DNA of 64,000 nucleotides from a virus, in IMG/VR virus record IMGVR_UViG_3300042881_004673, positions 1-64,000 of that record. One strand, given 5' to 3'. The notes beneath the pieces were generated by a model, which was not told the DNA's origin, searched no databases, and saw only the letters and a list, made by a program, of their open reading frames with translations. Position 1 is the first letter of the stretch. Each line of letters starts with the position of its first letter. The translations under genes and the position numbers were made by a program. Shown here in pieces: positions 7,905-16,187 of this stretch.

Positions 7905-8264
7905 ATGAAAGAAATCGGTATAACCATAAGTTTTTTAATTAGTGGGTTATTTGGAGCTATATTAATGGCATCTAAAAACACTCAAACGAGTATTAAATCT
8001 ACTATATTGTCTATTTTTGGTGGTATGGCGGCAGCTAATTATCTTACTCCAATAATGACAGACTTACTTAACTTAAAAGAAGCTAAATTACAAAATGGTT
8101 TAGCCTTTATTGTTGGGTTTTTAGGATTAAAATTAGTAGAGATATTAAGTAATAAATTTTTAAACCAAGTTGCACCTCAACCTGAAGAGAAAACACCTGT
8201 TAAAAAAAAACCAATTAAAAAAACACCAATTAAAAAGAAAGTTATTAAAAAACCAGTTGAATGA
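7905..8264 (+). CDS. Membrane protein with Lys-Pro tail
   Basis: 119 residues. Two or three hydrophobic segments (about 5-23, 33-50, 68-85) are followed by a cytoplasmic-looking tail made of repeated (K)KxPIKK units. The shape is holin-like. The tail resembles that of the next gene product, suggesting the two interact or share an ancestry. The last codons overlap the next gene by four bases. Confidence 0.6.
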   Translation: MKEIGITISFLISGLFGAILMASKNTQTSIKSTILSIFGGMAAANYLTPIMTDLLNLKEAKLQNGLAFIVGFLGLKLVEILSNKFLNQVAPQPEEKTPVKKKPIKKTPIKKKVIKKPVE

Positions 8265-8872
8265 TTTTAGAAAAAATAAAAAGTAAAATTTGGCTCATAT
8301 CAATACCAGTTGCTATAGCGGCCTTATTATCAATGTCCGCAATAAAAGATATTGAAGACGCTCATGTAGAGCTAGATTTAGGTAAACGAACCGCATATTA
8401 TTTAAGAACATCTACGGATAGTTTAACCTATTTGGCAATAGCATATACGGCCACTGGTAAAGAAAAATTCATTAATGAGTTTAATTCCCATTTAGAAAGA
8501 AGAAAACAACTAAAATTTGATATTATACCTGAAGGTATGGTATATTACAATGAAGGTTTAAGTTTGAGTAATGAATTAGCGTCAGTAATAGAGGATCCGG
8601 CATTTAAAGCAATGAATGACACGGCATTTTTTACTGATCAATATTTGTCGTATAAAACTAGAATTATTTCTAGTATAGAACATCTAAGAGATGTGACATA
8701 TGAAAAATCAAATAACAAACTTCAACGAGCTATACTTGAATTAAACATTTATATATACTTTTTGGTTCTATTACTATTGGGATTTGTTATTTTAATCAGA
8801 TTTGATAAGCCAATTGTTATTACTCCAGTAAAAAAGAAAAAAACAATTAAAAAACCCATAAAAAAGAAATGA
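8261..8872 (+). CDS. Bitopic membrane protein with four-helix sensor-like domain
   Basis: 203 residues. There is a membrane helix near the N-terminus (WLISIPVAIAALLSMSAI) and another at about 165-182 (YIYFLVLLLLGFVILIRF). Between them lies about 140 residues of helical periplasmic domain including STDSLTYLAIAYTATGKEKF, which resembles the four-helix ligand domain of bacterial chemoreceptors. The tail is KKKKTIKKPIKKK, like the upstream protein. No signalling output domain follows. An antiholin-type lysis regulator is one possibility. ATGA-type overlaps link it to both neighbours. Confidence 0.55.
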   Translation: MILEKIKSKIWLISIPVAIAALLSMSAIKDIEDAHVELDLGKRTAYYLRTSTDSLTYLAIAYTATGKEKFINEFNSHLERRKQLKFDIIPEGMVYYNEGLSLSNELASVIEDPAFKAMNDTAFFTDQYLSYKTRIISSIEHLRDVTYEKSNNKLQRAILELNIYIYFLVLLLLGFVILIRFDKPIVITPVKKKKTIKKPIKKK

Positions 8873-9885
8873 AAACAAAAAAACACGCACGTATGAAACA
8901 AAATCAAACAGCCGAAACACATTCAGATGAAACCTCAGGTGGTGCATCATTTGATAATACAACTACTGCATCCGCAGGAATAGAAACAGGAGATGAAAAT
9001 GCCTCAATTGGTATTGAAGCGTCCGCTAAAACTGGAACAGAGGCATCAGTAGATGGTGGATTAGATGGTAATAACGTTTATGTTGAAGCCAGTTATTCAG
9101 ATACAACTGAAGTTCATGTAACAGTAGAAGGTCAGGCTAACGCAGAAGGATTCGGAGTTAATGGTACTGTAGACGCTTACGCTAAAACAGGAAATGAGGC
9201 AAGTTTAGAAGTAAGGGCAGGTGATGAAGGAGTGGTTGCAAATGGAAGTGTATCGGCAGGAAGTTCAGTTGGTGTCGATGGTGAAGGAACTTTAGATTTA
9301 AGAGAAGGTTCAGTAACTGCAGGTGCCGGTGTATCAGTTGGAGAACAAGTTGGTGTTGGTGGTGGTGGTGAAGCTACTTATGTAGATGGTGTCGCAACTG
9401 TCGGAGTTAGTGGTGAAGTGGCAGTTTTACTTGGTGTTGATGTTGATCTAAGCGTTAGTGTTGATACGAATCAAATCGCTGAAGACGCAAGACTGGCGGC
9501 TGAACAATCAGAACGTGCTGCGGCAGAAGCGAAAGAATTGGCTGAATCAACACAAAGAGAATCTGAACGACTTGCAAAAATAGCCCAAGAAGAAACTGAA
9601 AGAAAGGCGAGAGAAGCTCAAGAAGAACTTGACAGACAATCCAAAGCTGCTAAAGAAGAAAGTGATAGATTGGCAAGAATCGCACAGGAAGAACTTGACA
9701 GACAAGCAAGAGCAGCACAAGAAGAACTTGACAGACAATCGAGAGCGGCACAAGATGAACTTAATAGACAAGCGAGAGCGGCACAAGATGAACTTGATAG
9801 ACAGGCAAGAGACGCTCAAGATGCGTTAAATAGAGCCGCAGAAGACGCTAAAAAATCAAAATGGAATCCAAAGAATTGGTTTTAA
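8869..9885 (+). CDS. Gly/Val-rich beta protein with 11-residue coiled-coil repeats
   Basis: 338 residues. Residues about 30-200 are low-complexity Gly, Ala, Val, Ser and Thr in short alternating strands (for example GVGGGGEATYVDGVATVGVS). Residues about 210-330 are at least eight consecutive 11-residue repeats of the AAQEELDRQAR type, the period of right-handed (hendecad) coiled coils. The tail is KKSKWNPKNWF. It looks fibrous: a stalk joined to a repetitive beta sheet. There is no signal peptide. The gene is richer in GC than its neighbours. It overlaps the preceding gene by four bases. Confidence 0.6.
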   Translation: MKTKKHARMKQNQTAETHSDETSGGASFDNTTTASAGIETGDENASIGIEASAKTGTEASVDGGLDGNNVYVEASYSDTTEVHVTVEGQANAEGFGVNGTVDAYAKTGNEASLEVRAGDEGVVANGSVSAGSSVGVDGEGTLDLREGSVTAGAGVSVGEQVGVGGGGEATYVDGVATVGVSGEVAVLLGVDVDLSVSVDTNQIAEDARLAAEQSERAAAEAKELAESTQRESERLAKIAQEETERKAREAQEELDRQSKAAKEESDRLARIAQEELDRQARAAQEELDRQSRAAQDELNRQARAAQDELDRQARDAQDALNRAAEDAKKSKWNPKNWF

Positions 9886-9956
9886 TAATCAAAACCATAG
9901 TTGATTTAATAATTTAAATTATTTATACTTTTTAGGTATTAATAAATTATAAATTA

Positions 9957-10337
9957 ATGTCAAATAAAAAACCTGATAGTTATGTTGAAAACGCATCTCT
10001 TCTAACTTATGGGAGTAACATTGGGGCACCTGCAATACATGTTCCTAATATGGAAAGTTGGAAACAACCAAGAGTGATTCACGTTAACCAACAATTCCAA
10101 GATAAAGTTGAGGAATTAAAGAATGAATATCAAAAACTAATTGACGAATACAAGTGGAATGACTTGGTTTATAAGGCAAAGTTTAGTTTTGAACCTGTGA
10201 TTGGAAAAATATATCATCTTTACTATGGATTAAACAAAAAAATTTTTCTATCTTTAATAGGACCAAATGAATGGAATCGTGAACACATTGGGTCTTTTAA
10301 ATATAATCACGACAATAAATGGATTAAAATAGATTAA
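9957..10337 (+). CDS. DUF2452-like protein
   Basis: 126 residues. The pattern ENASLLTYGSNIGAPAIHVP near the N-terminus, a helical middle, and SFEPVIGKIYHLYYGLNKK then LIGPNEWN matches the DUF2452 family of small bacterial proteins, which is of unknown function. TATTTAT at 9920-9926 lies 30 bases upstream. The family call is by motif recognition only. Confidence 0.7.
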   Translation: MSNKKPDSYVENASLLTYGSNIGAPAIHVPNMESWKQPRVIHVNQQFQDKVEELKNEYQKLIDEYKWNDLVYKAKFSFEPVIGKIYHLYYGLNKKIFLSLIGPNEWNREHIGSFKYNHDNKWIKID

Positions 10338-10394
10338 AATGTTTTACAAATTAAAATACAAATTATTAAAATATATTTTATTAAAATTAAAAAA

Positions 10395-10541
10395 ATGAAA
10401 GAAAACAGAATAAATTTTATTGGTAACTTTTTTCCTGGTTTAGGATTAGGATTGGTTATTTCATACGAAAATGGTTATTTGTATATTATGGGGGTAATAC
10501 CATTTTACCAATTTTATTTAGATATAAAAATAATAAAATGA
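10395..10541 (+). CDS. Small hydrophobic protein
   Basis: 48 residues from ATG 10395 to TGA 10541. The middle (FIGNFFPGLGLGLVISY) could span a membrane. The stop overlaps the next gene's start as ATGA. A 19-residue Lys/Leu-rich frame (10339-10398) overlaps its own start in the same way and might be a leader peptide, though I would not rely on it. Confidence 0.45.
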   Translation: MKENRINFIGNFFPGLGLGLVISYENGYLYIMGVIPFYQFYLDIKIIK

Positions 10542-10861
10542 CAGACCAAGAAATTACAAAATACGGAGAAATTCAATACCTCAAAGGTAGGATAGATGAA
10601 TTACATAAAGCATTACCAACGATCACAAATTTAGAACGAAAAAGAAAATTAGACCAAAGGGTTGAAAAATACTTTTTAAAACTAAAAAAAGTTGATGAGG
10701 TTTCATATCATTTATATAATGTCGAGTTATTGAATAGATACAAATCAAAAGAAAAATCTAAATTAGAAATTAAAGACTTGTTAGAACAAATACTAATTAA
10801 CGAAACAATTCTAAATGAGGATATAAAACAAAGAATACAACAACAAATTAACAATTATTGA
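10538..10861 (+). CDS. Coiled-coil hypothetical protein
   Basis: 107 residues, almost wholly charged helix (YLKGRIDELHKALPTITNLE; LEIKDLLEQILINETILNED). It overlaps the preceding small gene by ATGA. No signal or membrane segment. Probably a small oligomeric coiled coil; function unknown. Confidence 0.6.
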   Translation: MTDQEITKYGEIQYLKGRIDELHKALPTITNLERKRKLDQRVEKYFLKLKKVDEVSYHLYNVELLNRYKSKEKSKLEIKDLLEQILINETILNEDIKQRIQQQINNY

Positions 10862-10906
10862 GTTAATGTTAGTTATGGTATATTTATAATAATAAAACTA
10901 TAAATT

Positions 10907-11431
10907 ATGGGCAATTTTAATCTTACCGAAAAATTAAAAGAAGAATTAAAAAAAAGAAATCTTTGGGAACAAGATGATGATGAGGACGATAATGATGATG
11001 AGGACGATAATGAAGAGGATGACGACAACGAAGAAGAAGAAGAAGATACTGAATCTTCCAATCATAACGAAGATTTCTGTGATATGGCTTGTCAAATATT
11101 ACACTCTCAAAAACAAGCTCACATTTTTCATTTAGGAACAAAGTCATTTGCAGAACACATGGCCCTTAATGGTTATTATAGTGAAATAGACGAACTTATT
11201 GACGGTATTATTGAATCTTATCAAGGTAAATACGGTCTTTTAACTAATTACAAATCATTTAAGAATCAATCTTATAAAAACAAAAACCAAGTATTAAAAT
11301 ACTTTACAAGTTTATTGAATATGATTGAAGAAAAAAGAGATTGTTGTGATGATAGTTATATTCAAAATCAAATTGATACTGTTCAGGAGTTGATTTATTC
11401 AACTATGTATAAGTTGAAATTCTTACAATGA
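10907..11431 (+). CDS. Acidic protein with DUF5856/ferritin-like helical domain
   Basis: 174 residues. Residues 23-50 are an almost uninterrupted Asp/Glu tract. From about residue 57 comes a helical bundle, CQILHSQKQAHIFHLGTKSF then HMALNGYYSEIDELIDGIIE and YQGKYG, which matches the DUF5856 (Dps/ferritin-like) proteins found in tailed phages. The His and Glu residues could bind metal. TATTTAT at 10881-10887 is 19 bases before the ATG. The 3' end overlaps the convergent next gene by nine bases. Confidence 0.65.
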   Translation: MGNFNLTEKLKEELKKRNLWEQDDDEDDNDDEDDNEEDDDNEEEEEDTESSNHNEDFCDMACQILHSQKQAHIFHLGTKSFAEHMALNGYYSEIDELIDGIIESYQGKYGLLTNYKSFKNQSYKNKNQVLKYFTSLLNMIEEKRDCCDDSYIQNQIDTVQELIYSTMYKLKFLQ

Positions 11432-12253
11432 TAATTCATGATCGTAGATGACAAAACCATTTTTAAACTTGTCCAATTCTACATCTATTCCCCAGTCATA
11501 AAATATATCTTCTATAGTATTAGTTGCAACATAATCTGATTCTATAAAAAAGGGTTGTTTTAAAACAACTGATTCATATTTGGACAATTCAAAAGGAGAA
11601 TTAGAAATTAGTTTATCAAATTTGTTTGTGGTATATATGTTATGTTTATTTTCCTCATACTCCATAACATCAGTTTCAATTTCTCCATTACCATTGCAGT
11701 AAACACAATCGTAATATCCGTCGCCATCACACTGATTACACATTTCATTACCACTACCATTACATTCAGAACAATCTTCAGTACCATCGCCATCACAACT
11801 ATCACAAGCGTTTCCTTCCTCGTCTTCAGATGAACCACCACAATCGCCACAATCTTCATTACCATTTCCACCACATGTTCGACAACTTATACTACCATCT
11901 CCATCACAACTATCACATTCTTCCCTTCCACTACCATTACAATCAGGACACTCCTCATTAACATATCCGCCTTGGTCACATACATAAAATTCATAACCTT
12001 TTAGATTTTTTAAAACATATTCTAAAGATTTAACAGCATCATTTGTTCTGTGATAATAAAATATTGAAAAAAACAAATACAACTTTTCAGAATCATTTAA
12101 TTTAGAAAAATATGGTCTTAAAAAATCGTCAGTATTTATTCCCGTTTTAATTTGATTAACAGTTTCAAATGTGTCAGAGTTGTTATAGTCTTTTAACGCC
12201 TTGTGAAGTTGCTTAGTAAATTTTAAAAGTAAAAGAATTTTATTTGGATCCAT
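11423..12253 (-). CDS. DnaJ-type zinc-finger repeat protein without J domain
   Basis: 276 residues from ATG 12253. Residues about 100-195 hold eight CxxC motifs, seven of them CxxCxGxG (CPDCNGSG, CDSCDGDG, CRTCGGNG, CDSCDGDG, CSECNGSG, CNQCDGDG, CVYCNGNG; the eighth is CGDCGG). This is twice the four motifs of a DnaJ central domain, and there is no HPD-containing J domain. It should fold as up to four zinc modules that bind unfolded protein or nucleic acid. The flanking regions are helical and unrecognised. ATAAATA at 12273-12279 (minus-strand TATTTAT) is 19 bases upstream. In-frame codons upstream of 12253 are hydrophobic and unlikely to be used. Confidence 0.75.
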   Translation of the reverse strand: MDPNKILLLLKFTKQLHKALKDYNNSDTFETVNQIKTGINTDDFLRPYFSKLNDSEKLYLFFSIFYYHRTNDAVKSLEYVLKNLKGYEFYVCDQGGYVNEECPDCNGSGREECDSCDGDGSISCRTCGGNGNEDCGDCGGSSEDEEGNACDSCDGDGTEDCSECNGSGNEMCNQCDGDGYYDCVYCNGNGEIETDVMEYEENKHNIYTTNKFDKLISNSPFELSKYESVVLKQPFFIESDYVATNTIEDIFYDWGIDVELDKFKNGFVIYDHELSL

Positions 12254-12328
12254 TATTAATTTCTTTTTTAAAATAAATAGTTTATTTTTAGTAATAATAC
12301 AATAAAAAATTATCAATTAAACAATAGT

Positions 12329-12682
12329 ATGGCGCATCCAATTTTACATGCAAAAAGTTCTGCCAAAAAATTTGGTGGAAAGTGGGAAGATTATATCCAT
12401 ATTCATAACTGGTTAGACGAAACCAAAGGATGGTATGGACATTCATTACATAGAGCGTTCAGACACCATTCGGAAGGGATATTTGAAATGGAACAAAGGT
12501 TTGGATCTGAATTCAAAAATAGTGAAGGTAAAACCGTTTATACAAGATATGCCGGTGAACAACATGTTAAAGAAGATTGTGATGGAATCATACCATCAGC
12601 GTCAGATTGGATGAAGATATTAATATCTGGTGAAAGACCAACATGGGTAACTAGAACAAAAAAGTTAGAGTTTGAAGATTAA
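12329..12682 (+). CDS. DUF6915-like protein
   Basis: 117 residues. MAHPILHAKSSAKKFGGKWE, HIHNWLDETK, HRAFRHHSEGIFEMEQRFG and GEQHVKEDC are the conserved blocks of a His-rich family (DUF6915) widespread in bacteria and phages. The many conserved His residues suggest metal binding. Function unknown. Confidence 0.75.
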   Translation: MAHPILHAKSSAKKFGGKWEDYIHIHNWLDETKGWYGHSLHRAFRHHSEGIFEMEQRFGSEFKNSEGKTVYTRYAGEQHVKEDCDGIIPSASDWMKILISGERPTWVTRTKKLEFED

Positions 12683-12707
12683 AAGTATTTATTAAATAAA
12701 AGTTTAC

Positions 12708-13475
12708 ATGGAACTAACAGAAAAACAAAAAAAGGATCTTAATAGTTTTTCACTAATCTTGAATTCATTAAACATGGAAGATGGTGTTGAATGGTATTAT
12801 AGGTATTATGGTGAGTGGGAAGATGATGAACCTAATGGTCCATCTTATAATAATAGAGATGTAAGTTCTGAGTTAAATTTTTTACCTGGATCAATAGGTG
12901 AATTATTTGAAGAAATAAAAGAAAATTTTGACACGGGTAACTTCTACAATGAATACTATGATAATGAAAACGGAACTTTGTTTTTTATACTTAACGCTGA
13001 AAAAAAAGAAATTATAATCAACTATGATTATTATGACATGATTACTGAAGAGAGTAACATAGAAAAAAACTTTTCGGATTTTTCAAATGTAACGGCTAGT
13101 TGGAGAGGTGAGGAAAGAACAGTAAAAACTTTAACAAACCAAAATGTTGTTAATGAATTAATTAAACAATATGGTAGTTTTTGTAAATTAAGATATGATG
13201 GGGGTGGTGATAGTGGTTGGATTGAAAATGAAATTGAAACTGAAAATGGAATTACAGAAATTAAAAAAGAAACAGATGCTGATGTTGATGGGATTGATAC
13301 AAATTTAGAAACCATATCATACGATTTACTTGAACTTTATTATGGTGGTTGGGAAATAAATGAAGGATCTAGCGGCTCAATTAATTATAATTTCCAAGAA
13401 CAAAAAGTGACGATGACACATTACCAAAATGTTGAATCAACGGAATTAGAACATTACATGACCTTAAAATTTTAA
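12708..13475 (+). CDS. Hypothetical protein with DUF6878-like end
   Basis: 255 residues. Acidic and beta-rich. The C-terminal part (ELYYGGWEINEGSSGSINYN) resembles the DUF6878 pattern, in which a Trp-Glu-Ile-Asn-x-Gly-Ser motif follows a long helix. A second notable stretch is LRYDGGGDSGWIE. TATTTAT at 12686-12692 is 15 bases upstream. The start MELTEKQKKDL weakly resembles tag C but lacks the rest of it. Confidence 0.55.
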   Translation: MELTEKQKKDLNSFSLILNSLNMEDGVEWYYRYYGEWEDDEPNGPSYNNRDVSSELNFLPGSIGELFEEIKENFDTGNFYNEYYDNENGTLFFILNAEKKEIIINYDYYDMITEESNIEKNFSDFSNVTASWRGEERTVKTLTNQNVVNELIKQYGSFCKLRYDGGGDSGWIENEIETENGITEIKKETDADVDGIDTNLETISYDLLELYYGGWEINEGSSGSINYNFQEQKVTMTHYQNVESTELEHYMTLKF

Positions 13476-13477
13476 TA

Positions 13478-14332
13478 ATGGATAAATTAATAAGAGAAAA
13501 TATAGAAAGAATTAAAAGTTTAATGATTGAGTCTGATGATAAATCTGAATATAACTTTTGTGAAAGATTTGCAGGAAACAAACAAAAAATGTTACTTTGT
13601 AAAAAAATTGGAACATTAAAAAGTAATCTTCATAAAGACGAAGGTATTGGATTAAAAAAGATAATAAATAGAAAAATTTATGAATTAGGAACCGAAATCC
13701 CAAAGGACTTACAAACTAAATTTATTGAAGGATCCGAATTATTACAATCATTAGGTAAAATATCAGAAACAGAAAAAAACAATTTTATTGATAAAAGAGT
13801 TAGAGGTGGTAGATTGATTTATTTAAATGGTGATTGGCAACCAATTAACAAGTTGAACACGAACTATTATGATTTAGCAGAACTACTTACAGATCTTATT
13901 TATAGAGGTGGTGATAGATCAAAAGACATAATTCGAGAAATTATAAATGACCCAAACAATGCTTTGACAAAAATTAAACCATACTTGGAAAAATTATTAG
14001 CAAAATACTTTAAAGATGTGGAAGAACTGTTAAACTATACCAAGAATATACAAAGAACTTCCGCCATTGGAGAAAGTGCCGAACAAAGAGTTAAAGAACA
14101 TTTACAAAACAAAGGATTCAAAGTGGAATATGAAGGTGGTAATGGAGATTTAATTGATATGGTCTTTGGAACAGATTTAATTATGTCACATCCTGATTAT
14201 GGAACCAAAACAATTCAAATCAAAGCTAGTGAAAAAGCATATGACCAAGATTACAAATATGTTGATTGGATAATAATTGCAACACCTTTCACTATTTATG
14301 ATAATAAAACTAAAGAAAAAATTCAGTTGTGA
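13478..14332 (+). CDS. Tagged PD-(D/E)XK-like nuclease
   Basis: 284 residues. Residues 1-18 (DKLIRENIERIKSLMIES) are a variant tag B ending in M-I-E before Ser. Residues about 196-270 look like a restriction-endonuclease fold: GESAEQRVKEHL (Glu199 or Glu202), GDLIDMVF (Asp224, Asp227) and KTIQIKA (Gln247, Lys249), the E...GD...QxK order of PD-(D/E)XK enzymes. If packaged and injected it could act on host or rival DNA. The middle region is helical and unrecognised. It starts two bases after the previous gene and overlaps the next (GTGA). Confidence 0.6.
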   Translation: MDKLIRENIERIKSLMIESDDKSEYNFCERFAGNKQKMLLCKKIGTLKSNLHKDEGIGLKKIINRKIYELGTEIPKDLQTKFIEGSELLQSLGKISETEKNNFIDKRVRGGRLIYLNGDWQPINKLNTNYYDLAELLTDLIYRGGDRSKDIIREIINDPNNALTKIKPYLEKLLAKYFKDVEELLNYTKNIQRTSAIGESAEQRVKEHLQNKGFKVEYEGGNGDLIDMVFGTDLIMSHPDYGTKTIQIKASEKAYDQDYKYVDWIIIATPFTIYDNKTKEKIQL

Positions 14333-14646
14333 ATCAAGAGATACCTAATAGATTATTAAGAAGAGGAGTAGATCTTGAAAAGATTGGAGATATAATTGAT
14401 TATCAAACCGAGATACAAGACCCTTGTGATCTTGATGATGAAGAAGATTATGCCGATTTTTGTATGGGACAAGCACTTCGTTTTTATTACTGTGATGAAG
14501 GTTATTGTGATGAAGATGATGAAGATTATGTAAAACCATCACCAGCAATGGTAGAAGTTAGAGATGAGGTTGAAGAATATATACAAAAAAAATATTACGA
14601 CTATTTGGTTGAAATATATAATGACATAAGTGATGATTGCGAATAA
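14329..14646 (+). CDS. Acidic hypothetical protein (GTG start)
   Basis: 105 residues, GTG start overlapping the nuclease-like gene by four bases. Strongly acidic, with conserved-looking LLRRGVDLEKIGDIIDYQTE and several Cys in an Asp/Glu context. The order suggests a partner of the preceding protein; an immunity or chaperone role is only a guess. Its stop overlaps the next start (TAATG). Confidence 0.55.
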   Translation: MNQEIPNRLLRRGVDLEKIGDIIDYQTEIQDPCDLDDEEDYADFCMGQALRFYYCDEGYCDEDDEDYVKPSPAMVEVRDEVEEYIQKKYYDYLVEIYNDISDDCE

Positions 14647-14954
14647 TGAAAATATTATTAACAGAAAAACAGGCAGATAGAATATTCAACGACAAAATTG
14701 AATGTAAGAAGTGTGAACACTCTTGGAAAAAAGAAGATGATGATTCACATCCTTATCTTTGTCATGATTGTGGTTGGGATCAAAAAAAAGATGATTACGA
14801 TAAAGAAAACCTATTCAAGTTTTGGAAAAAGAAATTGTCCAAAGAACCAATTGACGAAAAATGGTCAAAAGAATATAAAAAGTCAATAAATTGTAATAAC
14901 CCAAAAGGATTTAGTCAGAAGGCGCATTGTCAGGGTAGAAATAAAAAAGATTAA
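14646..14954 (+). CDS. Tag C zinc-ribbon protein
   Basis: 102 residues from ATG 14646. The start MKILLTEKQADRIFNDKIE is tag C. Then comes a zinc ribbon, CKKC (about 21-24) with CHDC about 20 residues later, and a final SINCNNPKGFSQKAHCQGR motif. Both modules recur in many marine phage proteins. The stop overlaps the convergent glycosyltransferase gene. Function unknown; nucleic-acid or metal binding is likely. Confidence 0.7.
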   Translation: MKILLTEKQADRIFNDKIECKKCEHSWKKEDDDSHPYLCHDCGWDQKKDDYDKENLFKFWKKKLSKEPIDEKWSKEYKKSINCNNPKGFSQKAHCQGRNKKD

Positions 14955-15505
14955 TGTCTGATAAAGTAAAAAACTTCTTCAGTTATTACATAATTTTTAG
15001 TTTGATTTAATAATTTCTCAATAAAATAAAAATCTTCACCATTTATATTTTTATCAAACAAAAGATTTTTAAATTTGTTTTTATAACAAAAAGAAATCCC
15101 AACATTGTTAATAACAAGTTCATTTTTTCCCCATCTTGGAATTACTAAACCATAAGGGTTTTTCATTCTCCAAACAACAAAATCATGTTTAGAATATTTT
15201 TTAAATAGAGTCTCAACGTAATCAGGATGAACCGTATCATCATCATCCAAAAAACCAATCCACTCTGTGTCACATTTTTTTATACCAACATTTCTAACTA
15301 ATCCAGACTCACCCATTGGTTTGCTATTATTTCCTGTTTTAGTTATTTTGTGTGTTGTAATTCTTGGGTCATCAAAATTTGGACCATCAACACCATCATA
15401 AATTATTAGACACTTCCAAGATTTATTTGTTTGATTTAACAAAGAATCTACAGTTTTATTTAAAGTTGGGCGAGATAAAGAAGGTATTACAAATGTTATT
15501 GACAT
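14951..15505 (-). CDS. Family 2 glycosyltransferase
   Basis: 184 residues. GT-A fold signature: TFVIPSLSRPTLNKTVDSLL at the N-terminus, LIIYDGVDGP, and a metal-binding GFLDDDD at about residue 89. The domain is short, with no membrane segment. It is the only glycosyltransferase of this cluster on the minus strand. It is a candidate for glycosylating the Thr-Pro proteins or capping host surface sugars. Confidence 0.85.
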   Translation of the reverse strand: MSITFVIPSLSRPTLNKTVDSLLNQTNKSWKCLIIYDGVDGPNFDDPRITTHKITKTGNNSKPMGESGLVRNVGIKKCDTEWIGFLDDDDTVHPDYVETLFKKYSKHDFVVWRMKNPYGLVIPRWGKNELVINNVGISFCYKNKFKNLLFDKNINGEDFYFIEKLLNQTKNYVITEEVFYFIRH

Positions 15506-15545
15506 TAATTTAAAAGTAATTATTTTTTATTGAATAATTATATGT

Positions 15546-16187
15546 ATGGAAAAAAAATTATCAATAGTGATACCTTATAGAAATAGAGAAGAACATTTAA
15601 AAATATTTTTAAAAATTATAAAAAGAAAAATAAATGTGTCTAACTATGACATATTGATTGTTGAACAGGATAACAAAAAACCATTCAATAGGGCAAAACT
15701 TTTAAATATTGGATTTGATTTGAAAAAAGATGAGTCTGATTATTTTTGTTTTCACGATGCGGACATGATGCCAGAAGAAGCCGATTATTCATATGTTGAA
15801 CAACCAACACACGGATTTCACGCAATAAAACATTTGGGATATAGACTTTCTGCAAATAGTAATTACGGAGGGGTAAACTACTTTAACAAGGAAGATTTTA
15901 TTAAAATAAATGGATATAGTAATGAGTTTTGGGGTTGGGGAGGTGAAGACAACGATCTTCTATTTAGAGTCAAATCAAAAGGATTTCCACTTCATAGAAG
16001 ATTGGGTAAGTATGATAATTTACTACACGAAAGAGCTCCAAAACACACACCAGAATATAAAAAAAATGTGGAGAGAATTACAACACCATATGATTATGAT
16101 TTGGAAGGATTAAACACATTAGAATATACTCTAAATGAAACCATTGAGTTAGAAGATAAAGTTAAAAAAGTAAAAGTTGATTTATGA
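15546..16187 (+). CDS. GT7-like beta-1,4-galactosyltransferase homologue
   Basis: 213 residues. The motif order is that of animal beta-1,4-galactosyltransferases: IPYRNREEHL (9-18), FNRAKLLNIGF (47-57), FHDADMMP (metal-binding Asp71 and Asp73), YGGVNYF (107-113), INGYSNEFWGWGGEDNDLLF (121-140) and a late LHERAP. The resemblance extends through the whole protein. No N-terminal membrane anchor, so cytoplasmic. It probably transfers a hexose or HexNAc from a UDP-sugar to an existing sugar. It overlaps the next gene by four bases. Confidence 0.88.
   Translation: MEKKLSIVIPYRNREEHLKIFLKIIKRKINVSNYDILIVEQDNKKPFNRAKLLNIGFDLKKDESDYFCFHDADMMPEEADYSYVEQPTHGFHAIKHLGYRLSANSNYGGVNYFNKEDFIKINGYSNEFWGWGGEDNDLLFRVKSKGFPLHRRLGKYDNLLHERAPKHTPEYKKNVERITTPYDYDLEGLNTLEYTLNETIELEDKVKKVKVDL

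Noticed and set aside
9629-9829. Overlapping plus-strand frame of 66 codons
   Set aside because: It is the shifted reading of the 11-residue repeat region in the 8869 gene and carries the same DNA periodicity.
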